In this document: in pieces, positions 31,859 through 41,653 of the stretch | How the letters are laid out: the number at the start of each line of letters is the position of its first letter | How positions within the stretch are numbered: the first letter of the stretch is position 1 | Assembly (NCBI GenBank): GCA_015099395.1 | Contig: AP024096.1 | Location: forward strand, 1,550,001 to 1,614,000 | Source of the DNA: Ktedonobacteria bacterium brp13 | GTDB lineage: Bacteria; Chloroflexota; Ktedonobacteria; Ktedonobacterales; Ktedonobacteraceae | DNA length: 64,000 nucleotides | Direction of reading: 5' to 3' | The notes under the pieces: generated by a model | What the model was told of the DNA's origin: nothing | What the model saw: only the letters and a program-made list of their open reading frames with translations | Databases searched by the model: none | Translations under genes and position numbers: made by a program

Positions 31859-33634
31859 TCACGTACAGCACTGCTTCTCTTCCTCTCTGCGCTTTGTGTA
31901 TCGAGCGGCTTTGCGTTTTGTCGCCAGCGGGTCACGGTTGTTGAACTCCTGGCAATCGCTCAGTGCTCGTTTCGACGCGGCGTGAATATGCTGATGGCAG
32001 AGCAAATGAACCAGAACAAGATTACTGTAGACATTCTTTCCCCCATCGGCGCGGGCATGGAGGTGATGGATCTGGAGTTCTTCATCCTTGAAGAGGGACT
32101 CTCCGCATTGTGGACATCGACCATGTTGCCTTTTGACGAGCTTTTGTTTGGAGAAGGTCAGGTCCTTGGCTTTCGCCGCCTGCCGTTCCATCCAGTAACT
32201 CCTCAGGCGGGGATCATCGGGTGAGGATGTCCCTTTGACCAGCGTATGTCGTTCAATGGGGAACCAACTGAATTTGAGCAGATACGCCCCGGTTTGTTTG
32301 TCACCAAACACCCAGGGATCGTTCCGTTCGAGATGCAATCGGCCCCAATAGTGTTGATGCCGCCAGTCTTTGGCCTTTTTGGGGTGTGCGCGCCTGGTGT
32401 ACCGATCTTCTTTGTAGAACATCCAGCAGTCCAAGCCGCTAAAGATTTCTTTGGCTACCGCCGTGCGAAAGTAGTTCGCCCATCCCCGAATAACCGGGTT
32501 GAATTGCCCCAGGACGGTTTGGACGTTTGTTCCGTGGGCTTTTTTCCACAAAACTTTGAGCTTCGTTCGCACTTCCTGTACTGACTCTTTGCTGGGTTTA
32601 ATGAGGAGTTTCCATCCTGTGCGTGAGGTTTTCGGCGCGGGGTAATGCCGAATATTGAAACCAAGAAAGTCAAACCCTTCAGTCAGGTGGACAATCCGCG
32701 TCTTTTCCTCCGAGAGGGTCAGACCGCGCTCTCTCAACCATTCCGTCAGGATGCCTTGCACTCGCTCGGCATCTTCCCTGGTTTCACAAAAGCATACGAA
32801 GTCGTCTGCATACCTCACGACTGCCCGTTTGCCAGTAAGTTGGCCTCGGGAGTCATATTTGACCCCAATGGCCTCTTCCATGCCGTGTAGGGCAATATTG
32901 GCCAATAAGGGCGACACGACGCCGCCCTGGGGCGTTCCTTGCTCTGTTGCGTAGAAGACCTCTTTTTCGACATAACCTGCTTTGAGCCATTGCTTGATGA
33001 GTTCCATCCCTGGAACCGGACCAATGGCCCGGAGCAAGTGTTCATGTGAGATGTGGTCGAAGGCGCCGCGTATATCTGCGTCCAAGACCCATTTCTTGGT
33101 CTTGTTTGGTCGAGCCAATCCGAAGATTTTCTCGATCGCATCATGTCCACTGCGCCCTGGTCGAAATCCGTAGCTTGTGCCCTCGAACTTGGCTTCCCAG
33201 AAAGGTTCCAGGGCGTTCTTGACCATTGCCTGAAGGCAGCGATCCTGAATGACGGGGATTCCGAGCGGCCTTAACTTGTTGTTGGCTTTGGGGATGTAAA
33301 CCCTTTTTGCTGGTTTGGCTTTCCAGAGGGTGTAGTGGGCGAGGGTATCGACCATTCTTCCTCTGGCGGCTGGTGTTTTGATAACCAGTTTATCCACCCC
33401 GGGCGTGTTTTTCCCAGCGTTGATCTGTGCTACTCGCCGGACACTCACCAGCCGGTTGGAGTAGCTTTTCAGCATGAGTTTTTGAAGCGAGCGCACCCGT
33501 TTCCGGTTGCCCTCTTGTGCTGCCCGAAAGATGCGGTGTCTCAGGTTACGAACAGTCCGATTGGCTTTACGCCAGTTGATCGCGTTCCAGTCGGTCTGCT
33601 TCTCGGTTCCGTTTGCAAAGCGTGTGGCTTGCAT
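31859..33634 (-). CDS. ltrA: Intron C reverse transcriptase/maturase with HNH endonuclease
   Basis: This is an intact intron-encoded protein of about 591 residues that should aid splicing of intron C and its retrohoming. In order it shows an N-terminal RT0 region (RTVRNLRHRIFRAAQEGNRK), fingers (GVDK, IPVIQDRCLQAMVKNALEP), GTSYGFRPGRSGHDA, the first palm Asp in VLDADIRGAFDHI, TPQGGVVSPLLANI, the second palm Asps in VRYADDFVCF, the maturase X domain (FNPVIRGWANYFRTAVAK) and an HNH nuclease (CPQCGESLF, IHHLHARADGG, LLCHQHIHA). I chose MQATRFANG, with AAGGG upstream, over an earlier ATG. Confidence 0.92.
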   Translation of the reverse strand: MQATRFANGTEKQTDWNAINWRKANRTVRNLRHRIFRAAQEGNRKRVRSLQKLMLKSYSNRLVSVRRVAQINAGKNTPGVDKLVIKTPAARGRMVDTLAHYTLWKAKPAKRVYIPKANNKLRPLGIPVIQDRCLQAMVKNALEPFWEAKFEGTSYGFRPGRSGHDAIEKIFGLARPNKTKKWVLDADIRGAFDHISHEHLLRAIGPVPGMELIKQWLKAGYVEKEVFYATEQGTPQGGVVSPLLANIALHGMEEAIGVKYDSRGQLTGKRAVVRYADDFVCFCETREDAERVQGILTEWLRERGLTLSEEKTRIVHLTEGFDFLGFNIRHYPAPKTSRTGWKLLIKPSKESVQEVRTKLKVLWKKAHGTNVQTVLGQFNPVIRGWANYFRTAVAKEIFSGLDCWMFYKEDRYTRRAHPKKAKDWRHQHYWGRLHLERNDPWVFGDKQTGAYLLKFSWFPIERHTLVKGTSSPDDPRLRSYWMERQAAKAKDLTFSKQKLVKRQHGRCPQCGESLFKDEELQIHHLHARADGGKNVYSNLVLVHLLCHQHIHAASKRALSDCQEFNNRDPLATKRKAARYTKRREEEKQCCT

Positions 33635-34228
33635 CGAACTTTTCCCTTGATAAATAGCCTTTACATCGTTCTTTGGGTAATGCACCAGGATCACGTCAGC
33701 CGCCTTTCGGCGTGGGTATCTCCGTTTCCGGCCCTATCTGCCCAGTTATGAATTCCTGTTGCCTTTCGGCTGGCAGCATTCGCTTTTTGATCCCTCCCTT
33801 TCCCACTGAAGAGTTCGGCTTTCCTTGCGGTTGGCTTACTCAGAGCATCGACCATCTCTGAGACTTCATTGGGGTTATCCTGTTTCGCATGTGTGAGATA
33901 CAACTGGTGAGGAGTGCCTTCTTTACTGCGGGGACTGGGTATCCATTCCTGGGATGGCTTAGCCCACAGGGACCGTTGTCCCATTCATCATCGTTTTAGC
34001 CGTTTCGATGACCGCGACGTCACGCAGCCTCATCGAAGGTTCATTTGCATTCATCCTTCCAGTTTTCCCCTTGCCCGGTTGCCTCATTCGGCTCGAAGCT
34101 TCCTTGGACGTTACCCCTCGCTTTCCACCTCACCGTTGCCAGTGACGCAGAGAGGGATTGGAGACAGCCTTGGATACTAGGCTGGGAGCGCCTTTGCTCC
34201 ACTCAACACAAGCGACTTCAGGTCGCAC

Positions 34229-35138
34229 TCAGCCAGTCATCGGCATAGCGGAGGTACCGCATCCGTCTGTATCCTGGGTCAGTTGGATCGAGGGAGGGCA
34301 GACACTGCATCTGATGACGCAGTGTTTCCGCTTCTTCTCGTTTTCCTGTCTTTCGCAGATCCAACGCGCGTCTTTGGAGTGCTCCGTATGGGGGATTGAC
34401 CCGTCTTCGCTCTCCGCGCGTGTAGGCTGGAGCAAGAGTCGTTTCAACAAATTTGTCCAATTTATCCAGATAGATATTGGCGAGCAGCGGGCTCAAAATG
34501 CCCCCTTGGGGGCTGCCACTGTACGTGGCATGATAGCGCCACTCTTCCAGATATCCAGCTTTGAGGAGTCCTTCGATGAGTCGAAGAAATCGACCATCGT
34601 GGATGTTCTCGCTCAAGATTGACAGCAAGACCGAATGGTCGAGCGCGTCGAAGCATTGGGCGATATCTCCCTCCACCATCCACTTTGTGCCTATCCACGT
34701 GTGGTAGATCTCCGAGAGCGCGGTGTGGCATCCTCGGCCTGGTCGAAACCCATGTGAACTGGGACTGAATTGCGGCTCGTAGTATGCAGACAAGATGAGT
34801 CGCATGACTTCTTGCAGCAATTTATTCGACCAAGAAGGCAGTCCGAGCGGGCGTTTCTTCTTCGAGTGACGTTTCTCGATGTAGATGCGTCGCACTGGTG
34901 TCCAGTGATAGCGCTCATATCGCAGTGCTTCAATGATCGCTGCGATTTTGGACATGGACATACCATCCACCGTTTCTTCCGTTGAGCCTGGTGTTAATGC
35001 ACCGTTGTTTCGATAGATTTTCCCATACGCTTTGAGGTACAAAGCCGGATTGAACAGTAATCGATAGACTCGTTCCAGTGGCAATCCTCGTTTGCCGCGT
35101 TCATGGATGATACTTAACACCTGATCGGCTGTTCGCAT
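34229..35138 (-). CDS. ltrA: Intron B reverse transcriptase, N-terminal exon
   Basis: This is the first part of the intron B protein. It starts at MRTADQVLSIIHERGKRGLP and carries finger and palm motifs GKIYRNNGALTPGS, KKRPLGLPSWSNKLLQEVMR, SSHGFRPGRGCHTALSEI, VEGDIAQCFDALDHSVLL (first catalytic Asp), SGSPQGGILSPLLANI and LRYADDWL. The frame then runs into intron C and stops three codons later. This RT differs clearly from those of A and C (for example the 'MRYLRYADDW' palm and Pro-rich finger), so the three introns are not recent copies of one another. Confidence 0.87.
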
Positions 35139-35656
35139 CTCGCGTACCTTTCTTTCTGTAAGTATCGAAAACACCTACCATCCTTCGCCATGTACAAGGT
35201 TACTTGTTCCCTTGCGCGGACTACTACGATGGTTCCGTGACCTTACCGCTCGCGCGGTTTAGGCCATCCCAAGTTCCCGTGTGGCTAGACGTATCGAGCC
35301 TGACGTAGGTGCCGTGTTCGCTCCCTTGAGTGAAGTCATTCTTCACCGCTCATCCTCTGGAGGGTTCAGGTGCCGACGATTTTGACACCCTATGAGGACG
35401 ATCTCGCAACAGACGCTGTAATCGAGAGATGTACGCTTTCATCGCTGGAAGCTACGATTCAGCCAGTGTAGGTTTCACCGTTCAGGCGGGTCTTGCAGAA
35501 CAAGGCCTTTAGCGTCTTCTTTGCCTTTTCCGCTTTCTCAACATGCTCATTTCCCCTTCAGCTTTCACATCCAGGTAGGTTGAGTAACCCAGAAGTCTTT
35601 TCCTCCAAACTTCTCCTCTCTGTGAGAGGGATCTAACCACCGGTTAAGTGGCGCAC

Positions 35657-36505
35657 GTCATCAGCGTACCGAATGAGCAGCGGTTTTTCTACCGAATGAC
35701 TCTTCGAGTACCCTTCGACGATGAGATGCTCCATTCCGTGAAGAGCTACATTCATGAGTAATGGTGAAATCACTCCTCCTTGCGGTGTTCCCACCTTTGT
35801 TGGGGAAAAAATACCATCATCCATGACCCCTGCTTTTAGCCAAGCTTTGATGGCTTGTCTGAGGAGAGGATACGTTTGTAGCTTGTTAAGTAACACTTCC
35901 TGGTTAATGTTGTCGAAGGCTCCTTTTACGTCGGCATCATACACATATTTTGGCTTGCTTCTGATGGCATTGAAGATCGCTTCTCTTGCATCATGGCAGG
36001 AGCGGGCAGGACGAAAACCATAACTATTTGCCTCAAACCGTGCTTCCCATTCTGGCTCTAGCGCCATTTTTGCCAGAGCTTGCTTGCACCGCTCGACCAT
36101 CGGTGGAATCCCTAAAGGACGTTGCTCGGTTTTTCCTGGCTTCGGTATCCAGACACGTCGTACGGGCTGAGGAGTCTGCTGTTTCCAGTGCTTTGGATGT
36201 ATCTGGCTTGCCATGACAAGCCGCTCTTGGGGTTTGACAGCTTTCACCCCATCTATTCCTGCGGTTTTCTTGCCCTGATTCTCTTGCGTTACCCGACGGA
36301 CTGCCAGCAATCGTGCTGCTTCTGATTTCATCAGTAACTTTTGAAGCTTTTGAACTGCTCGTGTGTTGCCACGCTGACTGGCTTGATAGATTCGCTTTTG
36401 GATGCGGAAACAGTGTTTCTCTAGCTTGCGCCAGGGAAGTTTGTTCCAAGCCTCACTCTCAGGATCAAGTGGTAACTTGACCTTGGGTGCTTTTCTTTCT
36501 TTCAT
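35657..36505 (-). CDS. ltrA: Intron A reverse transcriptase, N-terminal exon
   Basis: This is the first part of the intron A protein: 283 codons ending precisely on the second Asp of YADD. It begins MKERKAPKVKLPLDPESEAW and contains GKKTAGIDGVKAV, EQRPLGIPPMVERCKQALAK, NSYGFRPARSCHDAREAIF, VYDADVKGAFDNI (first catalytic Asp), GTPQGGVISPLLMNV and LLIRYADD. The unspliced transcript would add only VRHLTGG before a stop, yielding a truncated protein with an incomplete palm and no maturase domain. Confidence 0.87.
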
Positions 36506-37130
36506 CTGACTTGTTCACTACCTTCCATACAGCAGTGCCTCCGTCTGCTTGCGCTTCTGAGGCAATCGTTCCACAGAGTGCATGCGGCCTGGTCGCCTGC
36601 TCATTGTATCGACCATCAATGAGAGCAGTTCTGTAGTTATCCCGTTCCAATGTCTGTTTTGCGCTACCTTAGATTGGGTGCTGTCCGCCGGAGACCTTCC
36701 TGAATGGGTTGAGCAGAAGGAACAAATCTGTTCACAGTCGTGCTTCAGCGATACGCCTCAGCACTGCGGTCTCATTACCGTTTTGGTCAAGCCTTTTATC
36801 CTGCGTCGGCTTGGTGTGCATGACGATGGGTCCATCGCACCTTCGACCGCTAACCTTGGTAGGTTAGTAACTCATCATAGTAGCTGGCTAGCAGCGTTCT
36901 CATATCAGGATTATGGTGAGGCCGCATTCTCTCCCGCTTCACGGATTGACGACCAATTTCTACCGTGGGGAGAGTGCTGTCTGCTTCCATCTCGCAGGGT
37001 GGGAATTTCGCCCACCATCAGATCATCAGTTGTCAAATTTCTTTGCCACGCATCCCCCGTGTTGCCACGGTCTCGCGTGAACGGGTCGCACTGTTCCATT
37101 ACACCACAGACCCCTTACTCTAAGGGCAGA

Positions 37131-38872
37131 CTAGCCTGATAATCGGTTCCTCAAATTCTCCGCCTCTTCCTCCCCATGCGCTTCATGGCCTAAAATGCGC
37201 GAAGCTGTCATGAAGTGCAAAGTGGACAGTCAACTTGATGATTTCCCGTTTTTGCCTTGATTATTGCTCGTCATCACTCCTTTTAACTGTTTTACCAGAG
37301 CATTAACACGCAGTTTTACAGGTTCAACTCGTCCTAGATTTTTGTATCTAGTACCAGATTTCTCGTACGAGTTATTCTCGCAGAAAAAACCGTTCAAGGC
37401 AGGATAGAAGAGGGCTAAAGAGATATCACTATGAGACAACAAGAGGCTTATCTAGAGGATACTTTGCACTTCATGACAGCTTCGCGCATTTCAGGCCATA
37501 ATAGGCATAGTCCCAGCGTTCTGAGTGAGTATACTCAGGCAGTGACTCGGTCAGAATAGCGGTGGTTTCGACGACTTGCTCAAACAAATCTTTCTGGAGA
37601 AGAAGAGGTCGCCAGATGGAGCGGTAGAACGGGAGGAAAACGGTTGCGAGAAGATCTTTCCTTTCTGTCGTTTGCAGACGCGAATAGACTGCCTTATGGA
37701 AAGCAAGGCATTGCGTTTTATTGAGGGAGGCTCTTGCTTCGGGGGAAAAGTCTTCCAGCGTTGGGCACCAAGGATTCTTTTTTCGGGGATGGGTCGCCTT
37801 GAGAATATCGTCACAAAGCAGGAGCAAGAGTCCTTCCTGGGTGACAAGGGGAAGCCAATTCGTATCGATGGTTATCCCGTGCTCGGCTGTTTCCTGAATG
37901 GCTCCGAGGTGCAGGAACGTTTCCCAATGCTCTTTGAGAGGAGTTGGTTCATCCCATGGTGATGGAAGGGAGAGGTGTTGCCAATCAGAAGCATCTTGCT
38001 CATAGATGAAGTAGAGTAATTTTTTTTGTGTATCTATTAATTGGTTCCATCGCCCGCGAGCGTTTTCCTGGCGCAGATCTTCTAAGCGTTTCTTCATACG
38101 CTTGATATTGCGCTGATAGCGTTCTTCCTCAGAATTCAGATTCAAAGCCAGCGCCTGTTCCATCAAATCAAGCGCCTCGGCAAGCTCCCCGTTGTTTTCA
38201 AGTATAACGGCTAAATTATTCAGAGTGAGGTCGCTATCCGGATGATATTTCAGGTAGACGCGGAAGGCCTGCACTGCCTTATCATGCTCTCCAAGTTCAT
38301 CCAAACTATACGCATAATCCCACCGCTCGTTCGTTGTTTCCTCTTCAGAAGCTCCCACCATGAGCAGGCTTGTTACCGCCACGATAGCCTGATGCATATC
38401 TCGGTCATAGAGGATTTGGTACCAGAATGAACGGTAAAAGGGCAGGAAGACGGCCCTAATGAGTGAAGGACTCTGATGCTCTTGGAGCAGGGCAATGGCC
38501 GTCTCGTGAATGGCTTGGCTCTGCTCTATAGAAAGTTCTTTATCCTCTTTATCATCCGTGTCTTCCTCATCCTCAATGCTGTAGTTTGAGTGGTCCTGAG
38601 AGTAGGCATCCTCATCGCATTGATAGAGGAGAATGCACCCGCGTAAATGATGGTACACGGCTCGCGCAAAATCTTGCTTTCTCAGATAATAAGAGGAGAG
38701 CTCTTCCTGGATCTGGTGGTGGTCAAAGAGCGAGGCTGCCTGCAAGAGGAGTTGTTCATGCTCCTCCCTCTTCTCCCACACAATTCTGCTGCGTAGTTCA
38801 TAGTAGCTCTTGTAGTAGGTGTAGAGCAGGAAGGAGAGCTGACCCTTGATCAGGGAGTCACGGTATTTGGTG
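37131..38872 (-). pseudogene. TPR-repeat protein gene, N-terminally truncated and split by a MITE
   Basis: About 470 codons of a helical-repeat protein remain. Two long similar blocks (VFLPFYRSFWYQILYDRDMH with ERWDYAYSLDELGEHDKAVQ, and VFLPFYRSIWRPLLLQKDLF with ERWDYAYYG) flank a clear TPR pair (LNNLAVILENNGELAEALDL). Acidic stretches (EDEEDTDDKEDKE) lie between them. A 315-bp MITE (37185-37499) cuts the last repeat. Without it, and counting one AT, the frame continues as YYEAHGEEEAENLRNRLSG to a TAG at 37131. The front is lost at about 38872, where the decayed transposase element begins. Function is unknown; such repeats usually mediate protein contacts. Confidence 0.7.
37185..37499. mobile_element. 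315-bp MITE with 39-bp inverted ends
   Basis: The arms 37185-37223 and 37461-37499 are inverted copies with one mismatch (ATGGCCTAAAATGCGCG against ATGGCCTGAAATGCGCG). A 2-bp AT duplication fits the reading frame of the gene it interrupts. The AT-rich centre encodes nothing recognisable. Confidence 0.75.
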
Positions 38873-41231
38873 GTGCTTCTGCGCAGGAAGAATGCAACCG
38901 GTGGAACGGATGGTGAAAGAGAGCAGGCGTCCATCAGGAAGTTGAGGCGAAGCCTGATTGACCCGTTCACACAGCAGTGCCAAATCGCGATTGAGTGCGC
39001 GGTCGTTAAAAGGAGATAGGTGCACCTGGGTCGTGGTGGCATCGCGCGTGATAATGCCGGGAAGTTGAAAGAACGGGAGCAAACGCCGCCACGTCGCATG
39101 AGCATACGAGGGAGGAAAATACTGGTCACGGGTCCACATCGCCAGATTTGCCAAAGCAACCTTGCAGACCGTCATCACCTGATCCTTCCGATGATCCAGT
39201 TCATACATGGTTCGCTCTTTGGCTTCGAGATCTTCCAACACCCGGAGCACGTCTCGTTGTTCTTTACAGTAGCGTTCCTGTTTACGGAACTCGTTGTTGC
39301 ACTGCTCATAGGCGCGCCACTCTTTGGCTCGTATCGGCTCCAGTTCCGCTTCAATGACGGCTTGGCGCTCCTTGATTTGCCGTCGCAAGACGTAATCAGC
39401 CACCCCCTGCAGTTCCAGCGTTGTCTGGTATAAACCCAACTCTCGGTACAGCCCATCGCTGCGACTCTTGTACTCTTTGCGCAATCGCTCCCGTCGTTTG
39501 CTGGCTTGTGTCTCTCGTTTGCCTGCACTCTGTGTCCATTGCTTCAAGTGGCTCAGACGTTGTTCTAGATGGGTCCGTCGCTTGACCACCTCCGTGTTTT
39601 CCACCGCAACCTTGGCGAAACCGTGGTTGGTGTCTAACCCCAGGGGAAGTAAGTAGTCTTTGATCACATTTTCTTGTGCAGGCCAACGATGAATGTAGGT
39701 CTGGGCAAGTTCGACTGCATCGATGCTCGGTGCGGTAGTCACAATCGGGATCAGCTTGGCCGTCGTCTCTTTGGCTGGAGCGGCAGTGGCTTGCCAATCC
39801 TCTTCCTACCATCGCGGATCGGTTCGCTCTCGGTCTGCGTCCCAACGCCGTGGCTGGTCTGCGTCCTCTGGATCGGACTGGGCCACAACGAACCGACGCA
39901 AATCGCGGATCAACGCCACCTGCAAACAGAGTTGCTCTCCTGGGTGATCGGGACGAGGCAAATGAATACGAGCGGCCGCCACCTCTCGGGTGATCTGGCC
40001 CCGTGTATCAGTGCTCAAGGGAACAAAGGTTCCTACGTTGCTGAACGAGCTCAGATCCTGGTACTGATTGGTGCGTAAGATCGTGACCACGGTTCGTCCT
40101 TCAGCGTGTAAGCTTGCGAGGAATTCAGTGGCCATGCCTTCTCGATCCACGATGATCCGTTTGACTTGGATGTGCTCCTGGTTGTGTTCATAGCGAGCAA
40201 CGATGGAGGGCAATCCCACGATCAAATGTTGATCCCCACGATGCGTGGTGGCAAGCAGGGGGTGTCCGTGTTCATCGTGAAGCAAGACCAGAGCGCGGCA
40301 GCCAAGAATCGTTCCCAAACGTCCAATGAGTCCACGTGGAATGAGCATATCGCTGTGCACGGGCTTGCGATGCCCATCGACATAGCAGGTCAGAACACGC
40401 TTCGACTCGCACGCTCCCTCTGGGGGATACCACAGATGCATTGTCCACTGCGCGAGTGCGTCAGTCAACCGCTCCGTGTCCTCACCATGTGCTACCTGCG
40501 ACAAAAAAGCTTCAGTATACCGATAGCCATACGCTTGCCTGCGCCCGGTCAGCAGGGCTAACCCATCAGACGTGTAGCCACGTAGATCCCAGGTGCGATG
40601 CAGCCCAACTGCCCCAAGAAAGAGCAAGGTAAGCAGCAGTCGTCTTCTCACCACCGCCGAACTGCCCACAAGTGGAGATCGCTCTTCCGCCTGCTCTGCT
40701 GGCAACGCTTCTGTTAAATGGGCAATCAGTGCGGTCTCATTGGCTGCTGCCAACAGAAGCAAACCACCAGCATGCTCGTGGTATCCTGGCTCAAGGAAGA
40801 AGGTCGCTTGAGGCTTTTTTTTCTCGCTGCGCTGGCTGACGAGAGAGTCCCAGACGTGCGCGGACGCGGTTGAGTTGGCTAACGCTCGGGGGAGAAGCGA
40901 AACGCTCACGAATGGCGTGCTGGAGTTCCGAGCTTGCGACGCTGGGTACCGCCTGACAGGACTCAATCAAAAAGGTGAGCACCTCCCCGCGCAGCTTGAC
41001 CGGGTGCCCATGCCGACCATCGGCAAAGCCGTTTTCTCCTTCGCGCTCTATTCGCTTAAGCAACCGATACACGGTCGTGCGGTGCATCGGGACGGCACTG
41101 CGAACCCTCGCCTCGCGGGCCGATACTCCCTGCTCAATGTCTCTGACGATCTCTCGTTTGGCTACTTGGCGTTGTTGCGGGGTGACAGTGGCTGGCATAG
41201 CAGAAGCTCCTTCTTCCTTGCTTTCACGCAT
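38858..41231 (-). pseudogene. Large unclassified (ISNCY-like) transposase, broken by a frameshift and an amber stop
   Basis: Three frames together make one transposase of about 790 codons. The N-terminal helix-turn-helix part starts at 41231 (REARVRSAVPMHRTTVYRLL). The run of eight A at 40815-40822 (read on the minus strand) shifts the frame; with seven A, REKK would continue into PQATFFLEPGYHEHAGG. The middle part holds the putative catalytic strands VLTCYVDGHRKPVHSDML and IIVDREGMATEFLASLHAEG. At 39808-39806 an in-frame TAG follows TDPRW, and the same frame continues EEDWQATAAPAKETTAKLIP into the Arg/Glu-rich C-terminal helices. The family resembles transposases often annotated ISNCY. Inverted ends were not resolved with confidence. 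Confidence 0.7.
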
Positions 41232-41653
41232 TTTTCTCAGTCTACCATCATTTACCGTTGCCGTCCAGATGCGCAGAGCTTCCTTTTATCGTGAGACCCT
41301 GTTTACCATTCCTCTGTTGAAAGCATCTCTCCTGTTTTAGCCTGTGGAGCCATTCTCTCGGCAAATGGAAGAGAGAGTAAACCGAGCGTCACGAGCATCA
41401 TTGGCACGTTTCCACTCGCTTATTTCCAAAATGTACAGCGAATGTTCCTCAAAACCCTTCAATTCGACTTCTGTTACGGTCATCGCCGCCAAAGCGCTCG
41501 TACATTTTGCTGGTGGGCTATATACCTGGTGGACAATATACAAAGAGACGAATGCTACTGTCTCTGCATTATATATAACAGGCATGAACCTTTTACGATC
41601 ATGAGGAATTCTTTGTAACGCAGATATTCCTGTTATAAAGGTGGCGTAATCAA
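41232..41653. other. Intergenic region upstream of the Ycf48-like lipoprotein
   Basis: No gene is supported. Remnants of the transposon end are probably on its left side. The ribosome-binding site AAGGTGG of the next gene is at its right end. Confidence 0.4.

Larger units (their letters stand above)
31777..34228 (-). mobile_element. Group II intron C, inserted two codons past YADD in intron B
   Basis: The minus-strand 5' end GTGCGACCTGAAGTCGC is at 34228, following TATGCCGATGACTGGCTGA (YADDWL plus one base). The 3' end GGCTACCCGAC is at 31777, followed by TTGGTTTTAGTGGACC. Domain V is at 31851-31818. At 2452 bp with one intact ORF, it is the only complete, uninterrupted intron of the nest and presumably the most recent arrival. 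Its 3' end resembles that of intron B. Confidence 0.9.
30792..35656 (-). mobile_element. Group II intron B, inserted in the YADD motif of intron A
   Basis: The minus-strand 5' end GTGCGCCACTTAACCGG is at 35656, immediately after TACGCTGATGAC (Tyr-Ala-Asp-Asp). The 3' end CCTACCCGAC is at 30792, followed by TTCGTGATTTTCC. Domain V is at 30885-30851. Without guest intron C its length is about 2.41 kb. Its own reverse-transcriptase gene is in turn interrupted by intron C. Confidence 0.88.
29805..37091 (-). mobile_element. Group II intron A (outermost of three nested introns)
   Basis: The minus-strand 5' end is GTGCGACCCGTTCACG at 37091. Domain V lies at 29880-29846, and the 3' end falls at about 29805-29807 after the domain VI stem (exact base uncertain). 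The intron is about 2.42 kb without its guest. Its reverse-transcriptase ORF is split after the YADD codons by intron B. It is inserted about 40 bp beyond the stop of the TPR gene. Left of its 3' end, 29582-29804 contains no gene. Confidence 0.85.

Noticed and set aside
4762..39808. Reassignment of TAG to an amino acid
   Set aside because: Two transposases have in-frame TAG codons, but clearly intact genes (for example 60570-61946 and 61949-62626) end with TAG, so these are better seen as nonsense mutations.
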